From the NCBI RefSeq assembly GCF_014650055.1, contig NZ_BMUF01000010.1:62001-126000 (forward strand): DNA of 64,000 nucleotides, in the 5' to 3' direction. Below the pieces are notes generated by a model. The model was not told the origin of the DNA and ran no database searches. It was given only the letters and a program-made list of their open reading frames with translations. Within the stretch, counting starts at the first letter, position 1. The number at the start of each line of letters is the position of its first letter. The translations under genes were made by a program, and so were the position numbers. This DNA comes from Streptomyces malachitofuscus (lineage in GTDB: Bacteria > Actinomycetota > Actinomycetes > Streptomycetales > Streptomycetaceae). Of this stretch, positions 35,633-46,942 are shown in pieces.

Positions 35633-35835
35633 GCCCGGCACCCGCCCCGTCTCCTCCGCCCGTCTGTGGTCACGAGCATACCGACGCACGCCGTATTCCC
35701 GACTTCACGCGCGTGTACTGGTGACGCCGCGTGAATCGCGTTGACTCGGTTCACAGCATCTGTTCTCATTGACCTCGCGAACGAGCAACCGCCTGAACAG
35801 GTGGTGGTTGCCGCCGTCGGGAGGGGACAACAACC

Positions 35836-36315
35836 ATGGGCATGAAGAGCAAGATCGCGCTGGGCGCCGTCGTGGGCATCGTCGTCATCGGCGCCGTCTC
35901 GGCGAACTCCGGTGACGCGGACGGCGGATCCACGGGCAAGGACTCCTCCGCCTCCGCCCAGCAGCGGGCGGGCGGCTCGAAGGCGGACGGCGCGTCCGAC
36001 ACGAAGCCCGCCGAGGACAAGGGCGTCGAGAAGGCGTCCCAGGCCGAGCAGTTCAAGGCGTTCGTGCAGAAGAACGGGACGGCCAAGGAGAAGGAGGCCG
36101 TCTCCCACGTCACCAAGGTCCAGGGTGCCGACGAGCAGAACAACATCCTCGACGCCGCGGACGTCTACACCGACTTCACCGGCGGCATGCTGGGCGAGGG
36201 CATGGGCCCCGCCAAGCTCATCGCCTCCGCGTTCGCCGACTGGAAGCAGAGCGACAACGGCCTCGTCACCGTCTACGACGCCGACGGCGAACTGCTCGGC
36301 AACGGCAACTTCTGA
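35836..36315 (+). CDS. Secreted or membrane-anchored hypothetical protein
   Basis: This 159-residue product has a signal-anchor-like N-terminus (residues 5-24, KIALGAVVGIVVIGAVSA) with no lipobox Cys. It continues into a Ser/Gly/Asp/Lys-rich linker to about 80 and a C-terminal domain with AKEKEAVSHVTKVQG and a hydrophobic stretch. It is probably exported. No family is recognised. The ATG start lies 14 bp after a GGGAGGGG-type site. It is divergent from the methylase-like gene and sits alone before a short space. Confidence 0.65.
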   Translation: MGMKSKIALGAVVGIVVIGAVSANSGDADGGSTGKDSSASAQQRAGGSKADGASDTKPAEDKGVEKASQAEQFKAFVQKNGTAKEKEAVSHVTKVQGADEQNNILDAADVYTDFTGGMLGEGMGPAKLIASAFADWKQSDNGLVTVYDADGELLGNGNF

Positions 36316-36389
36316 CGGACCCGGGGGCCGGCCGTGCGCCGCCCCGCGCCCGCCGCCCTGACCGGCGACTTCCCGCCCCGCGGTTCACA

Positions 36390-37133
36390 TCACAGCGGGT
36401 GCCGCATCCACACGTTGGGCTCGACGTACACCGCGTATCCGCGCTCCGCCTCGCAGCGCACCGGAGCCAGCGCGCCGGGCACCTCGACCTCGCCGTCGGT
36501 GTCGAAGGGCAGCCCGGTCCAGCGACGCCAGTCCTCCAGCGAGGCGGCGACCGTCATCGACGCCGGCGCCACCGACTCCACGGTGGCGCCGGCCCGGGCG
36601 TGGACGCGCAGCCAGGGGTCGTGCGGCAGGCCGTCCGGGCGCACGCGACGGGCGTACTCCTCCATGGACGTACCGGGTTCCAGGTGCTTGGCGTTGGGCC
36701 GCACGGGGGCGACGACCTCACGGAAGCCACGGGCCCGGGCGTTGTCGCGCATCGCGGAGAGCATCACCGCGGACAGCCCGCGGCCCTGGGCGTGCGGGGC
36801 GACGGAGACCGAGATGGCGCTGACCGTGTCGGGGCGCACCCCTCGGCGCAGGTCGGAGAAGGCCCACACCAGGACCTCGTCCCAGCCGCGCGCGGGCAGC
36901 TCCCGGCGCCCCTCGACGTCGAGCGCGAACGGCACGCTGTAGGAGTTGGCGACCACGTCACCGCGGTCGTCCTCGGCGAAGAGCACGTACTCGGGCAACT
37001 CCAGGGCGATGCGCGAGAAGTACGCGAAGGCCACCAGGTCCTCGGTGACGAACTGCGGCCAGGTGTCCGCCATGTCGCGCACGGCCGCCGCCCGGTCGGG
37101 ACGGTCGGCGAGGCTCGATACCGTGAAGTCCAT
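36390..37133 (-). CDS. GNAT-family N-acetyltransferase
   Basis: The 247-residue protein shows the GNAT acetyl-CoA motif as VAPHAQGRGLSAVML (pattern Q/RxxGxG/A, about residues 125-139), preceded by the beta strand ISVSV. The N-terminal half contains FVTEDLVAFAYF and LPEYVLFAEDDRGDVVAN, and the C-terminal third carries an unusual extra domain. The acceptor substrate is unknown. The ATG start is at MDFTVSSLAD. It runs in the same direction as the HNH lipoprotein gene, which lies 55 bp upstream, so co-transcription is possible. Confidence 0.75.
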   Translation of the reverse strand: MDFTVSSLADRPDRAAAVRDMADTWPQFVTEDLVAFAYFSRIALELPEYVLFAEDDRGDVVANSYSVPFALDVEGRRELPARGWDEVLVWAFSDLRRGVRPDTVSAISVSVAPHAQGRGLSAVMLSAMRDNARARGFREVVAPVRPNAKHLEPGTSMEEYARRVRPDGLPHDPWLRVHARAGATVESVAPASMTVAASLEDWRRWTGLPFDTDGEVEVPGALAPVRCEAERGYAVYVEPNVWMRHPL

Positions 37134-37188
37134 GGCGTCACGGTAGACATGACCGCACGGCCAGGGGAAACGATTTCCCCAGACCCGC

Positions 37189-37968
37189 TCACCCGCCGCA
37201 CTGCTCCAGCATCATCCGCCGGTCGGCCGAGGTCACCGGCAGCTCGTACTTGAGGGCGACCTGCGCGAAGCGGACCGCGTAGGCGCAGCGGACGGCCTTG
37301 CTCGGGGGCAGCCAGGCCGCGGGACCCGAGTCCCGCTTCGCCGAGTTGGCGCGCCCCTCGACGGGCAGCAGGTTCAGCGCGTCGTTCGCCAGCCGCTCGC
37401 GCTTGTCCTCCGGCCACCGGGCCGCCCCCATCTGCCAGCTGTACGACAGCGGGACCACGTGGTCGATCTGCACCTCGGCCGCATCCGCCTTCTTCCAGGC
37501 GATGTCCTTGCCGGTGTACGGGTCGTACAGCTCCATCGAGACCACCACGCAGTCGGAACCGGACCGGAACCGGACGTCGCGACCATGGAGTTTCAGCAGG
37601 TCGTTGCGGGTGTCGCAGCCGTTCCTCGCGAGCGGCACCCCGTCGGCCGTGTCCATCCAGGCGTAGCCGAACTCCTCGCGGTCGTAGCCCGTCCTCGGTC
37701 CGCGGCCCTTGGTGGTCACCTTCTCGATGAGGGCGACGGCAGCGGCACGGTTCTTCTCACCGGTCACGGGTGCGAGGCCCGGTCCGGTGCCGTCGGGGTT
37801 GTCCAGCGGGCTGACGGCACGTCCGTCGGGGGCGGCCGCCCCGCTGCCGCCCCCGGCCGGGGAGCCGGTGTCCGGAAGTCCGTCGCAGCCGGCGAGCAGG
37901 GCCACCGCTGCGGTCACCGCCGGTCCCGAGTGCCACAGCCGCCGGCCCCACCCCTTGTGTCGCGTCAC
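37189..37968 (-). CDS. Lipoprotein with HNH (DUF1524-type) nuclease domain
   Basis: The 259-residue protein has a lipoprotein signal peptide with lipobox LAGC near residue 25 and an external domain that carries the HNH-like motif IDHVVPLSYSWQMGA followed by NDALNLLPVEGRAN and AKRDSGP. The DUF1524/HNH group includes secreted nucleases. An exported nuclease for scavenging nucleic acids is likely. The start is GTG 37968 with GGGAGGGG upstream; the longer frame to 38067 would be Pro-rich and was rejected. Most of the mature protein is soluble. Confidence 0.82.
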   Translation of the reverse strand: MTRHKGWGRRLWHSGPAVTAAVALLAGCDGLPDTGSPAGGGSGAAAPDGRAVSPLDNPDGTGPGLAPVTGEKNRAAAVALIEKVTTKGRGPRTGYDREEFGYAWMDTADGVPLARNGCDTRNDLLKLHGRDVRFRSGSDCVVVSMELYDPYTGKDIAWKKADAAEVQIDHVVPLSYSWQMGAARWPEDKRERLANDALNLLPVEGRANSAKRDSGPAAWLPPSKAVRCAYAVRFAQVALKYELPVTSADRRMMLEQCGG

Positions 37969-38132
37969 CGCGCCCCTCCCTTGTTCCTCCTGTATCCCTG
38001 CCCCGGCGGGGGCGGGCCGATCCCGGGTCTCACCGTAACGAGCGAGAGGTCCAGACCATGTCGGCACTCCTTGGGCATTCGCACCGAACCGCGCGTATTG
38101 TCGGTTTGAGTCACCTCCGGAAGGAGCTCTGG

Positions 38133-38318
38133 ATGGGCATCCTCGACAAGTTCAAGAGCAACAAGGCGGCACGCGACAAGGCCAGGCAGGCCTCGGACGC
38201 CGCGGAAAAGAAGATGAACGAGAGGACCGGCGGCAAGTACGAGCAGCAGATCGACACCGGGCAGCAGCAGGCCGAACGCCGGCTCGGCATGGACCGCGAT
38301 CGTCCCGACCAGCCGTAA
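38133..38318 (+). CDS. Rv0909-type small antitoxin-like protein
   Basis: The 61-residue, highly charged helical protein (MGILDKFKSNKAARDKARQA at the N-terminus) resembles the MT0933/Rv0909-type antitoxin family. No toxin gene is adjacent; the neighbour on the other side is mfd on the opposite strand. The family call therefore does not show an active toxin-antitoxin pair. The start is ATG 38133, with AAGGAG eight bases upstream. A perfect terminator follows. Confidence 0.7.
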   Translation: MGILDKFKSNKAARDKARQASDAAEKKMNERTGGKYEQQIDTGQQQAERRLGMDRDRPDQP

Positions 38319-38336
38319 GGCCTCGCGCACCCGTCA

Positions 38337-38371
38337 GGGCCGTCCACGGCGACCTCCGCCGTGGACGGCCC
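38337..38371. terminator. Bidirectional intrinsic terminator
   Basis: GGGCCGTCCACGGCG (38337-38351) and CGCCGTGGACGGCCC (38357-38371) form a perfect 15-bp stem with a 5-base loop, between the small antitoxin-like gene and the convergent mfd. Confidence 0.85.
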
Positions 38372-38413
38372 GTCGGTGCCCGGCCGGCAGCCCTCAGGAG
38401 CCGGGGACCGGCG

Positions 38414-41947
<3,534 letters not shown>

Positions 41948-42144
41948 GCGGGGCGGATTCCCTCCGGGGGTGTGCAACACGACGGGCCCGACGCGCGCTG
42001 CGGGCCGGGGGTGTCAAGGGTACGTCGCCGCGTCCGCGGGTGCGGGGGGCTGTGGACAACGCCGGTTGACCGGTGAGCGGGGTTGCCGCCGGCCACCGGG
42101 GGCTCCGCCTCCTGGACCCGGTGAACGGTGTTGCCCCCGGCCCA

Positions 42145-42200
42145 CCAGGGGGCTCCGCCCCCTGGACCCCCGGCCTGTGCCCACCCACCACCCGACTCGG
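42145..42200 (+). repeat. 56-bp dispersed intergenic element, copy 2
   Basis: The sequence matches 19795-19850 at 54 of 56 positions and includes the hairpin AGGGGGCTCCGCCCCCT. It lies in the 508-bp gap between mfd and the second ABC permease gene. Confidence 0.8.
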
Positions 42201-42362
42201 TGACTCGAGAAGCGGAGGTACCCCGCCGATCCGCCCCCCCGCCGGCAGGCTCGGTGACTCAAGGAGCCCGGGCACCCCCCGACCCACCCCCGCGCCACCC
42301 GACTCGGTGACTCAAGAAGCCCGGGCACCCCCCGACCCACCCCCGCGCCGGCAGGCTCGGTG
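42190..42362 (+). repeat. About 53-bp tandem repeat, three units and a fragment
   Basis: Unit starts lie at 42190, 42244, 42297 and 42350 (partial). Units two and three (42244-42296 and 42297-42349) are each 53 bp and share GACTCAA-GAGCCCGGGC and CACCCCCGACCCACC-type blocks; the first unit is more divergent. Heads alternate between ACCCGACTCGGT and GGCAGGCTCGGT. The first head overlaps the end of the 56-bp element. Open frames across the array look spurious. Confidence 0.75.
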
Positions 42363-42389
42363 GGGAGAGGCGTCCCGCCGGAACGGGCC

Positions 42390-42423
42390 GGCGCCGGGAA
42401 GTCCTTGTGGACTTTCCGGCGCC
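42390..42423 (-). terminator. Intrinsic terminator of the second ABC operon
   Basis: GGCGCCGGGAAGTCC (42390-42404) and GGACTTTCCGGCGCC (42409-42423) form a 15-bp stem with one mismatch position and a TTGT loop, 32 bp beyond the permease stop. Confidence 0.82.
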
Positions 42424-42454
42424 GGTGTTCCCCCGCAACCCCCGTGTGCGGTGG

Positions 42455-45034
42455 CTAATCGGTGGCGATGGCGTTCAGGACGTTCATGCGGCCGGCGCGG
42501 AAGGCCGGGACCAGGGCCGCGAAGAGGCCCACGAAGGCCGAGCCGATGAAGACGCCGATGATCGTCGGCCAGGGGATGTCGAGGACCTTCAGGCCCTCCA
42601 GCGCCAGAAGCTGCTGCGCGGTGGCGCCCCAGCCCATGCCCAGGCCGAGGCCCAGCAGCGCACCGAACAGGGCGATCACGACCGACTCCATGCGGATCAT
42701 GCGGCGCAGCTGGCGGCGGGAGAGGCCGATGGCCCGCATCAGGCCGATCTCCCGGGTGCGCTCCACCACCGACAGGGCCAGGGTGTTCACCACACCCAGG
42801 ATCGCGACGACGATCGCCAGGGCCAGCAGACCGTAGATCATGTTCAGCAGCTGGCCGATCTGGTCCTTCAGCGCCTCCTTGTAGTCGGTCTGGTCGCGCA
42901 CCTCGTAGTGGGGGAAGTCGCTCAGCGAGTCCTTCAGCGCCTTGTACGCGGCGTCCTTCTGCCCGTCCTTCGCCGAGGCGAAGACCAACTGGTCCAGCGG
43001 CATCTTGTCGGCCGGGACGTAGGTGGCGAGGGTGTCGATGGACGTGTACATCGCGCCGGCGTCGATCACGCCCTCGCTGCTGGTGATGGCCCGGACCGTC
43101 AGGGAGCCCGTGGTGCCGTCCTTGAAGGCGACGTCGATCTTCGAGCCGATGCGGACGTCGTGGTCCTTGGCGAAGTCCTCGTGGACGGACATCGAGTCGG
43201 GCCGGTAGGCGTCGGCGAGCGTGCCGGCGACGGTCTCGACCCGCAGGTCTGTCGCGTACGTCGGGTCGGCGGCGGTGATCGCGGTGTCGTCGACGGTCTT
43301 GCCGTCGGGCGTGGTGAAGTCCGCCTCGGTCCACTTGTACTCGGTGACCCGGTCGATGCCCGGCGTCGACTTCACAGCCTCGACGGCCTGCGGGGTGACC
43401 AGCGCGCCCATGTCGTCCTGGATGATGAAGTCCGTGCCGACCGTCTTGTCGAGTTCCTCGGTGGCCGAGGCGACCATGGAGGAGCCGACCACGGACAGGC
43501 AGGCCACCAGGGCCAGGCCGATCATCAGCGCGGCGCCCGTCGCGCCGGTGCGGCGCGGGTTGCGCAGGGCGTTGCGCTCGGCCATGCGGCCCACGGGGCC
43601 GAACGCCCGCAGCAGGAGCGCGCCGAGGACGCGGACCATGCCGCTCGCCAGCACCGGGCCGATGACGACGAAGCCGATCAGGGACAGCACCACGCCCAGG
43701 CCCAGCCACAGGGAGCCGTCGGTGGCCTTGTCGGCGGTCCCGGCCAGGTAGAGGGTGAAGCCGCCGGCGCCGGTGAGGACCAGACCGACCGCGGCCCGGA
43801 TCCAGCCGGCCTTGGCGTCCGCCGGGGTGCCGGCGTCGCGCAGCGCGGCCATCGGGGAGATCTTCCCGGCGCGCCGGGCGGGCAGGTAGGCGGCGAGCAC
43901 GGTGACGACGACACCGAGGAGCAGGCCGAGCGCGGGGGTGGTCCAGGCGACCGTGAGGTCGTCGGTGGACAGCTCCATGCCCATCTGGCCCATGAGCTTC
44001 ATCAGGCCGACCGCGAGGCCGACGCCCGCGCCGACTCCGAGGACCGAGCCGATCACCCCGAGCAGCAGGGCTTCGACCAGCACCGAGCGGTTGACCTGCT
44101 TGCGGGACGAGCCGATCGCCCGCATCAGGCCGATCTCCCGGGTGCGCTGGGCGACCAGCATGGAGAAGGTGTTGATGATCAGGAAGATGCCGACGAGGAA
44201 GGCGATCCCGGCGAAGCCGAGCATGGCGTACTTCATGACGTTCATGAACTCGCCGACGCTCTTCTGGTTGGCCTCCGCGGTCTCCTCGGCGGTCAGCACC
44301 TTGTAGCCGCCGCCGAGTTCGGCCGTGACGCTCTTCTTCAACTGTTCGTCGCTGACGCCGGCCGCGGCCGTGACGTTGACGTTGGTGTAGACGCCGCGCT
44401 CGCCGACCAGGGTCCGCTGGGCGGTCTCGGTGTCCATGTAGAAGATCGCGGCACCGGGGTTGGTGACGGTGAAGGCGGCGATGCCGGAGATCTTCGCGGT
44501 GTGCGTGCCGACCGCGCTGATGACGCCGATCTCGTCACCGAGCTTCAGGTCGTGCTTGTCGGCGGTGTCGGCGTCGACCATGATCTGGTCGGCGCCCTCG
44601 GGCGCGGCACCGGAGGTGATCTCCATGGTGCGGGCGTCGTTGGCGTTCCAGCTGCCGACGATGGTCGGGCCGCCGCCGGTCGGCGAGAGGCTGTCCTTGT
44701 CGCCGTCGACGACGCTCACCGAGGTGGAGAACACCGTGCCCTCGGCCGACTGCACGCCCTCGGCGGCCTTGACCTCGTCGAGCACGGTGGCCGGTATCAC
44801 CGGCGGCTTGCCGTTGCCGGAGGTCGTCTCACCGCTGTCGGAGGCGTCCTTGTTGCTGACGGTGACGTCCGAGGAGGTGGCCGCGAACAGTTTGTCGAAC
44901 GTGGTGTTCATGGTGTCCGTGAACACCAGGGTCCCGCACACGAACGCCACCGACAGCAGCACCGCGATCGCCGACAGCGCCATGCGTCCCTTGTGCGCGA
45001 AGAAGTTGCGCATCGAGGTCTTGAGCACGGTCAT
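42455..45034 (-). CDS. FtsX-like ABC transporter permease, second copy
   Basis: The 859-residue protein has the same duplicated FtsX plan as the 15670-18204 permease. An N-terminal helix (about 15-35) precedes an extracytoplasmic domain. The first FtsX block carries LVAQRTREIGLMRAIGSSR, a central helix group follows, then a second extracytoplasmic domain and a final FtsX block with ERTREIGLMRAIGLSRR. It works with the ATPase gene upstream, whose stop codon overlaps its ATG (ATGA). An alternative start is ATG seven codons in. Its divergence from the first permease is larger in the extracytoplasmic domains than in the coupling helices, which suggests different substrates. Confidence 0.9.
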   Translation of the reverse strand: MTVLKTSMRNFFAHKGRMALSAIAVLLSVAFVCGTLVFTDTMNTTFDKLFAATSSDVTVSNKDASDSGETTSGNGKPPVIPATVLDEVKAAEGVQSAEGTVFSTSVSVVDGDKDSLSPTGGGPTIVGSWNANDARTMEITSGAAPEGADQIMVDADTADKHDLKLGDEIGVISAVGTHTAKISGIAAFTVTNPGAAIFYMDTETAQRTLVGERGVYTNVNVTAAAGVSDEQLKKSVTAELGGGYKVLTAEETAEANQKSVGEFMNVMKYAMLGFAGIAFLVGIFLIINTFSMLVAQRTREIGLMRAIGSSRKQVNRSVLVEALLLGVIGSVLGVGAGVGLAVGLMKLMGQMGMELSTDDLTVAWTTPALGLLLGVVVTVLAAYLPARRAGKISPMAALRDAGTPADAKAGWIRAAVGLVLTGAGGFTLYLAGTADKATDGSLWLGLGVVLSLIGFVVIGPVLASGMVRVLGALLLRAFGPVGRMAERNALRNPRRTGATGAALMIGLALVACLSVVGSSMVASATEELDKTVGTDFIIQDDMGALVTPQAVEAVKSTPGIDRVTEYKWTEADFTTPDGKTVDDTAITAADPTYATDLRVETVAGTLADAYRPDSMSVHEDFAKDHDVRIGSKIDVAFKDGTTGSLTVRAITSSEGVIDAGAMYTSIDTLATYVPADKMPLDQLVFASAKDGQKDAAYKALKDSLSDFPHYEVRDQTDYKEALKDQIGQLLNMIYGLLALAIVVAILGVVNTLALSVVERTREIGLMRAIGLSRRQLRRMIRMESVVIALFGALLGLGLGMGWGATAQQLLALEGLKVLDIPWPTIIGVFIGSAFVGLFAALVPAFRAGRMNVLNAIATD

Positions 45035-45870
45035 GACGTGCGCCCCCGGGCGTCGAAGTCCTTCATGCGGTCCAGGACCTGCTCGGCGGTGGGCTGGTGC
45101 ATCTCGTCGACGATGCGGCCGTCGGCGAGGTACAGCACACGGTCCGCGTAGGAGGCGGCGACCGGGTCGTGGGTGACCATCACGATGGTCTGGCCCAGCT
45201 CGTCGACCGAGCGGCGCAGGAAGCCGAGGACTTCGGCGCCCGCACGGGAGTCGAGGTTTCCGGTCGGCTCGTCACCGAAGATGATCTCCGGCCGGGCGGC
45301 CAGCGCCCGTGCCACCGCGACGCGCTGCTGCTGGCCGCCGGAGAGCTGGGTGGGCCGGTGCTTGAGCCGTCCCGCGAGCCCGACGGTCTCCACGACCCGG
45401 TCCAGCCACGCCTTGTCGGGCCTGCGGCCGGCGATGTCCATGGGCAGCGTGATGTTCTCGATCGCGTTCAGCGTCGGCAGCAGGTTGAACGCCTGGAAGA
45501 TGAACCCGATGCGGTCCCGGCGCAGCCGCGTGAGCTTCTTGTCCTTCAGGCCGGTGATCTCGGTCTCGTCCAGGTAGATCTGACCGCTGGTGACGGTGTC
45601 GAGCCCGGCGAGGCAGTGCATCAGCGTGGACTTGCCGGACCCCGAGGGGCCCATGATCGCGGTGAACTGGCCGCGAGCGATGTCCACGTCGACGTGGTCG
45701 AGGGCGACGACGCGGGTCTCACCGGACCCGTACGCCTTCACGACCTGCCGCGCCCGCGCGGCAACGGCCGTACTCCCTCCCGCCGCCCGGCCGCCACCCC
45801 TCAACGAGGCGCTTCGCGCCGCACCCTCTGAATCGCCCCCGTGCCCGGGAATGGTCACAGCCGATGTCAC
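45031..45870 (-). CDS. ABC transporter ATP-binding protein, second copy
   Basis: The 279-residue ATPase carries Walker A GPSGSGKST, signature LSGGQQQR, Walker B IIFGDEPTGNLDS and VTHD. It has an N-terminal extension of about 37 residues absent in the first copy. Part of this extension (SASLRGGGRAAGG) is encoded by the 27-bp dispersed element. The start is GTG 45870, with AGGAG seven bases upstream. It overlaps the downstream permease gene by four bases. The LolD/MacB subfamily assignment comes from motif context and from the FtsX-type partner. Confidence 0.93.
   Translation of the reverse strand: MTSAVTIPGHGGDSEGAARSASLRGGGRAAGGSTAVAARARQVVKAYGSGETRVVALDHVDVDIARGQFTAIMGPSGSGKSTLMHCLAGLDTVTSGQIYLDETEITGLKDKKLTRLRRDRIGFIFQAFNLLPTLNAIENITLPMDIAGRRPDKAWLDRVVETVGLAGRLKHRPTQLSGGQQQRVAVARALAARPEIIFGDEPTGNLDSRAGAEVLGFLRRSVDELGQTIVMVTHDPVAASYADRVLYLADGRIVDEMHQPTAEQVLDRMKDFDARGRTS
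45794..45820. repeat. 27-bp dispersed element inside the ABC ATPase gene
   Basis: This copy matches 8899-8925 at 26 of 27 bases and lies within codons about 17-26 of the ATPase, in frame. Read on the minus strand it contains the hairpin GGCGCGAAGCGCC. It is part of the non-conserved N-terminal extension. Confidence 0.7.
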
Positions 45871-46492
45871 GGTAAGTCTCCTATGTCGGTCAGCAAAGTG
45901 AGTGCGGTGCCCCGGCGGCCCCCCGTGTCGTCCGGCGGCCGTTCGGTGCCCGTTCGTGCGATGTGCTTCAGTCTCGCGGTGGGAGAGGGTCGGGCGCGCT
46001 GGTGTTCAGCGCAGTCTTTCCCTGGGGAAAACCCCACCCCCGTTGCTGTGCTTCACCACCCCCCGGCGGCGTAAAGCCAGGTTAAGGACGGCTCCCGCCC
46101 CGCCTCGTCCTCCGCCGGTACGAACCCTCCCCGAGCCGTAGTACGGAGGTACCCCTAGGGGCTTCCGCCGACGGGGGGAGCCCGTCTCGGGGTCGGGTCC
46201 TCCTGTCGGTGCATCCGAGGCTCCACCCTGCCGGCGTTTCCGAGCCTCCACCCTTCCGTCGCGTCAGGGTCAAGTCCGAGCCCGTTCACGGGACTTCGTG
46301 GCTCAAAAGTCTGAGTTAATCCGGGTAACACCCCAGGTCAGCCCGGGGGAACGGCGCGGTAAGCGCATACCGACCACTCAGTTCGGCCAAAACGCAGCGC
46401 ACCCCCGTACGCGCGAGTAGCGTGCGGTCTCCGCTCCCCCACCCCCCTCCCTGCCGTCCCCGCACGGATCCGAGCCACGCAAGGAGAACGGG
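45871..46492. other. 622-bp divergent intergenic region
   Basis: No gene is seen. It separates the second ABC operon (minus) from the DUF485/symporter operon (plus), so it must hold both promoters. Visible are a palindrome GTACGGAGGTAC (about 46142-46153), a tandem motif CCGAG(G/C)CTCCACCCT at about 46207 and 46230, and a GTAAAGCCAGGTTAAG stretch near 46072-46087. None can be assigned to a known regulator. Confidence 0.45.
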
Positions 46493-46942
46493 ATGCCCAC
46501 CGACCCGTACCCACACCCCCACCGGGCCCCCCACCCCAGGCCCCCGTACGCCGCCTCCCCTTCCTACGCCACCTACCCCTGGCTTCCCCCGGCCCCGCCC
46601 GCACCCGAACCGAGGCGGGCTCCCCAGCACGCCCCGCTCGGACACCACTCCGACCTGCGCCGGCTGCGCAGCGCCTACCGCTGGCAGCGCCGTACCGCCA
46701 CCCTCACCGCACTCGGATACTTCGTCCTCTTCCTCGTCCTGTCGGCGTTCGCACCGGACTTCATGACCGGCACCGTCACCGACGGCGTACCCACCGGGCT
46801 GCTCCTCGCCGTGCTCCAGGTGCCGGTGACCTGGCTGGCCATCGCCCTGTACGAGGGCACCGCCCGCCGCCGCGTCGACCCCCTGGCGGACCTCATCCGC
46901 CGTCAGAGCGCGCTGGACGCCAAGCGGGAGGCGACACGATGA
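46493..46942 (+). CDS. DUF485 membrane protein
   Basis: The 149-residue protein has a Pro/His/Tyr-rich N-terminus (about residues 1-50) and a DUF485 domain (about 55-145) with two membrane helices (ALGYFVLFLVLSAFAPDF and LLLAVLQVPVTWLAIALYEG). The tail is cytoplasmic (RRQSALDAKREATR). DUF485 genes typically precede acetate/solute symporters, as here: the stop codon overlaps the next start (ATGA). The start is ATG 46493, with AAGGAG about seven bases upstream. Its role is unknown beyond this association. Confidence 0.88.
   Translation: MPTDPYPHPHRAPHPRPPYAASPSYATYPWLPPAPPAPEPRRAPQHAPLGHHSDLRRLRSAYRWQRRTATLTALGYFVLFLVLSAFAPDFMTGTVTDGVPTGLLLAVLQVPVTWLAIALYEGTARRRVDPLADLIRRQSALDAKREATR

Noticed and set aside
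42014..42340. A minus-strand frame across the tandem repeats, with recurring LLESPSRV-like peptides.
   Set aside because: It is generated by the repeat array and has no ribosome binding site or domain.
42190..42362. A CRISPR array at the tandem repeats.
   Set aside because: Units are contiguous with no spacers, and no cas gene is present.
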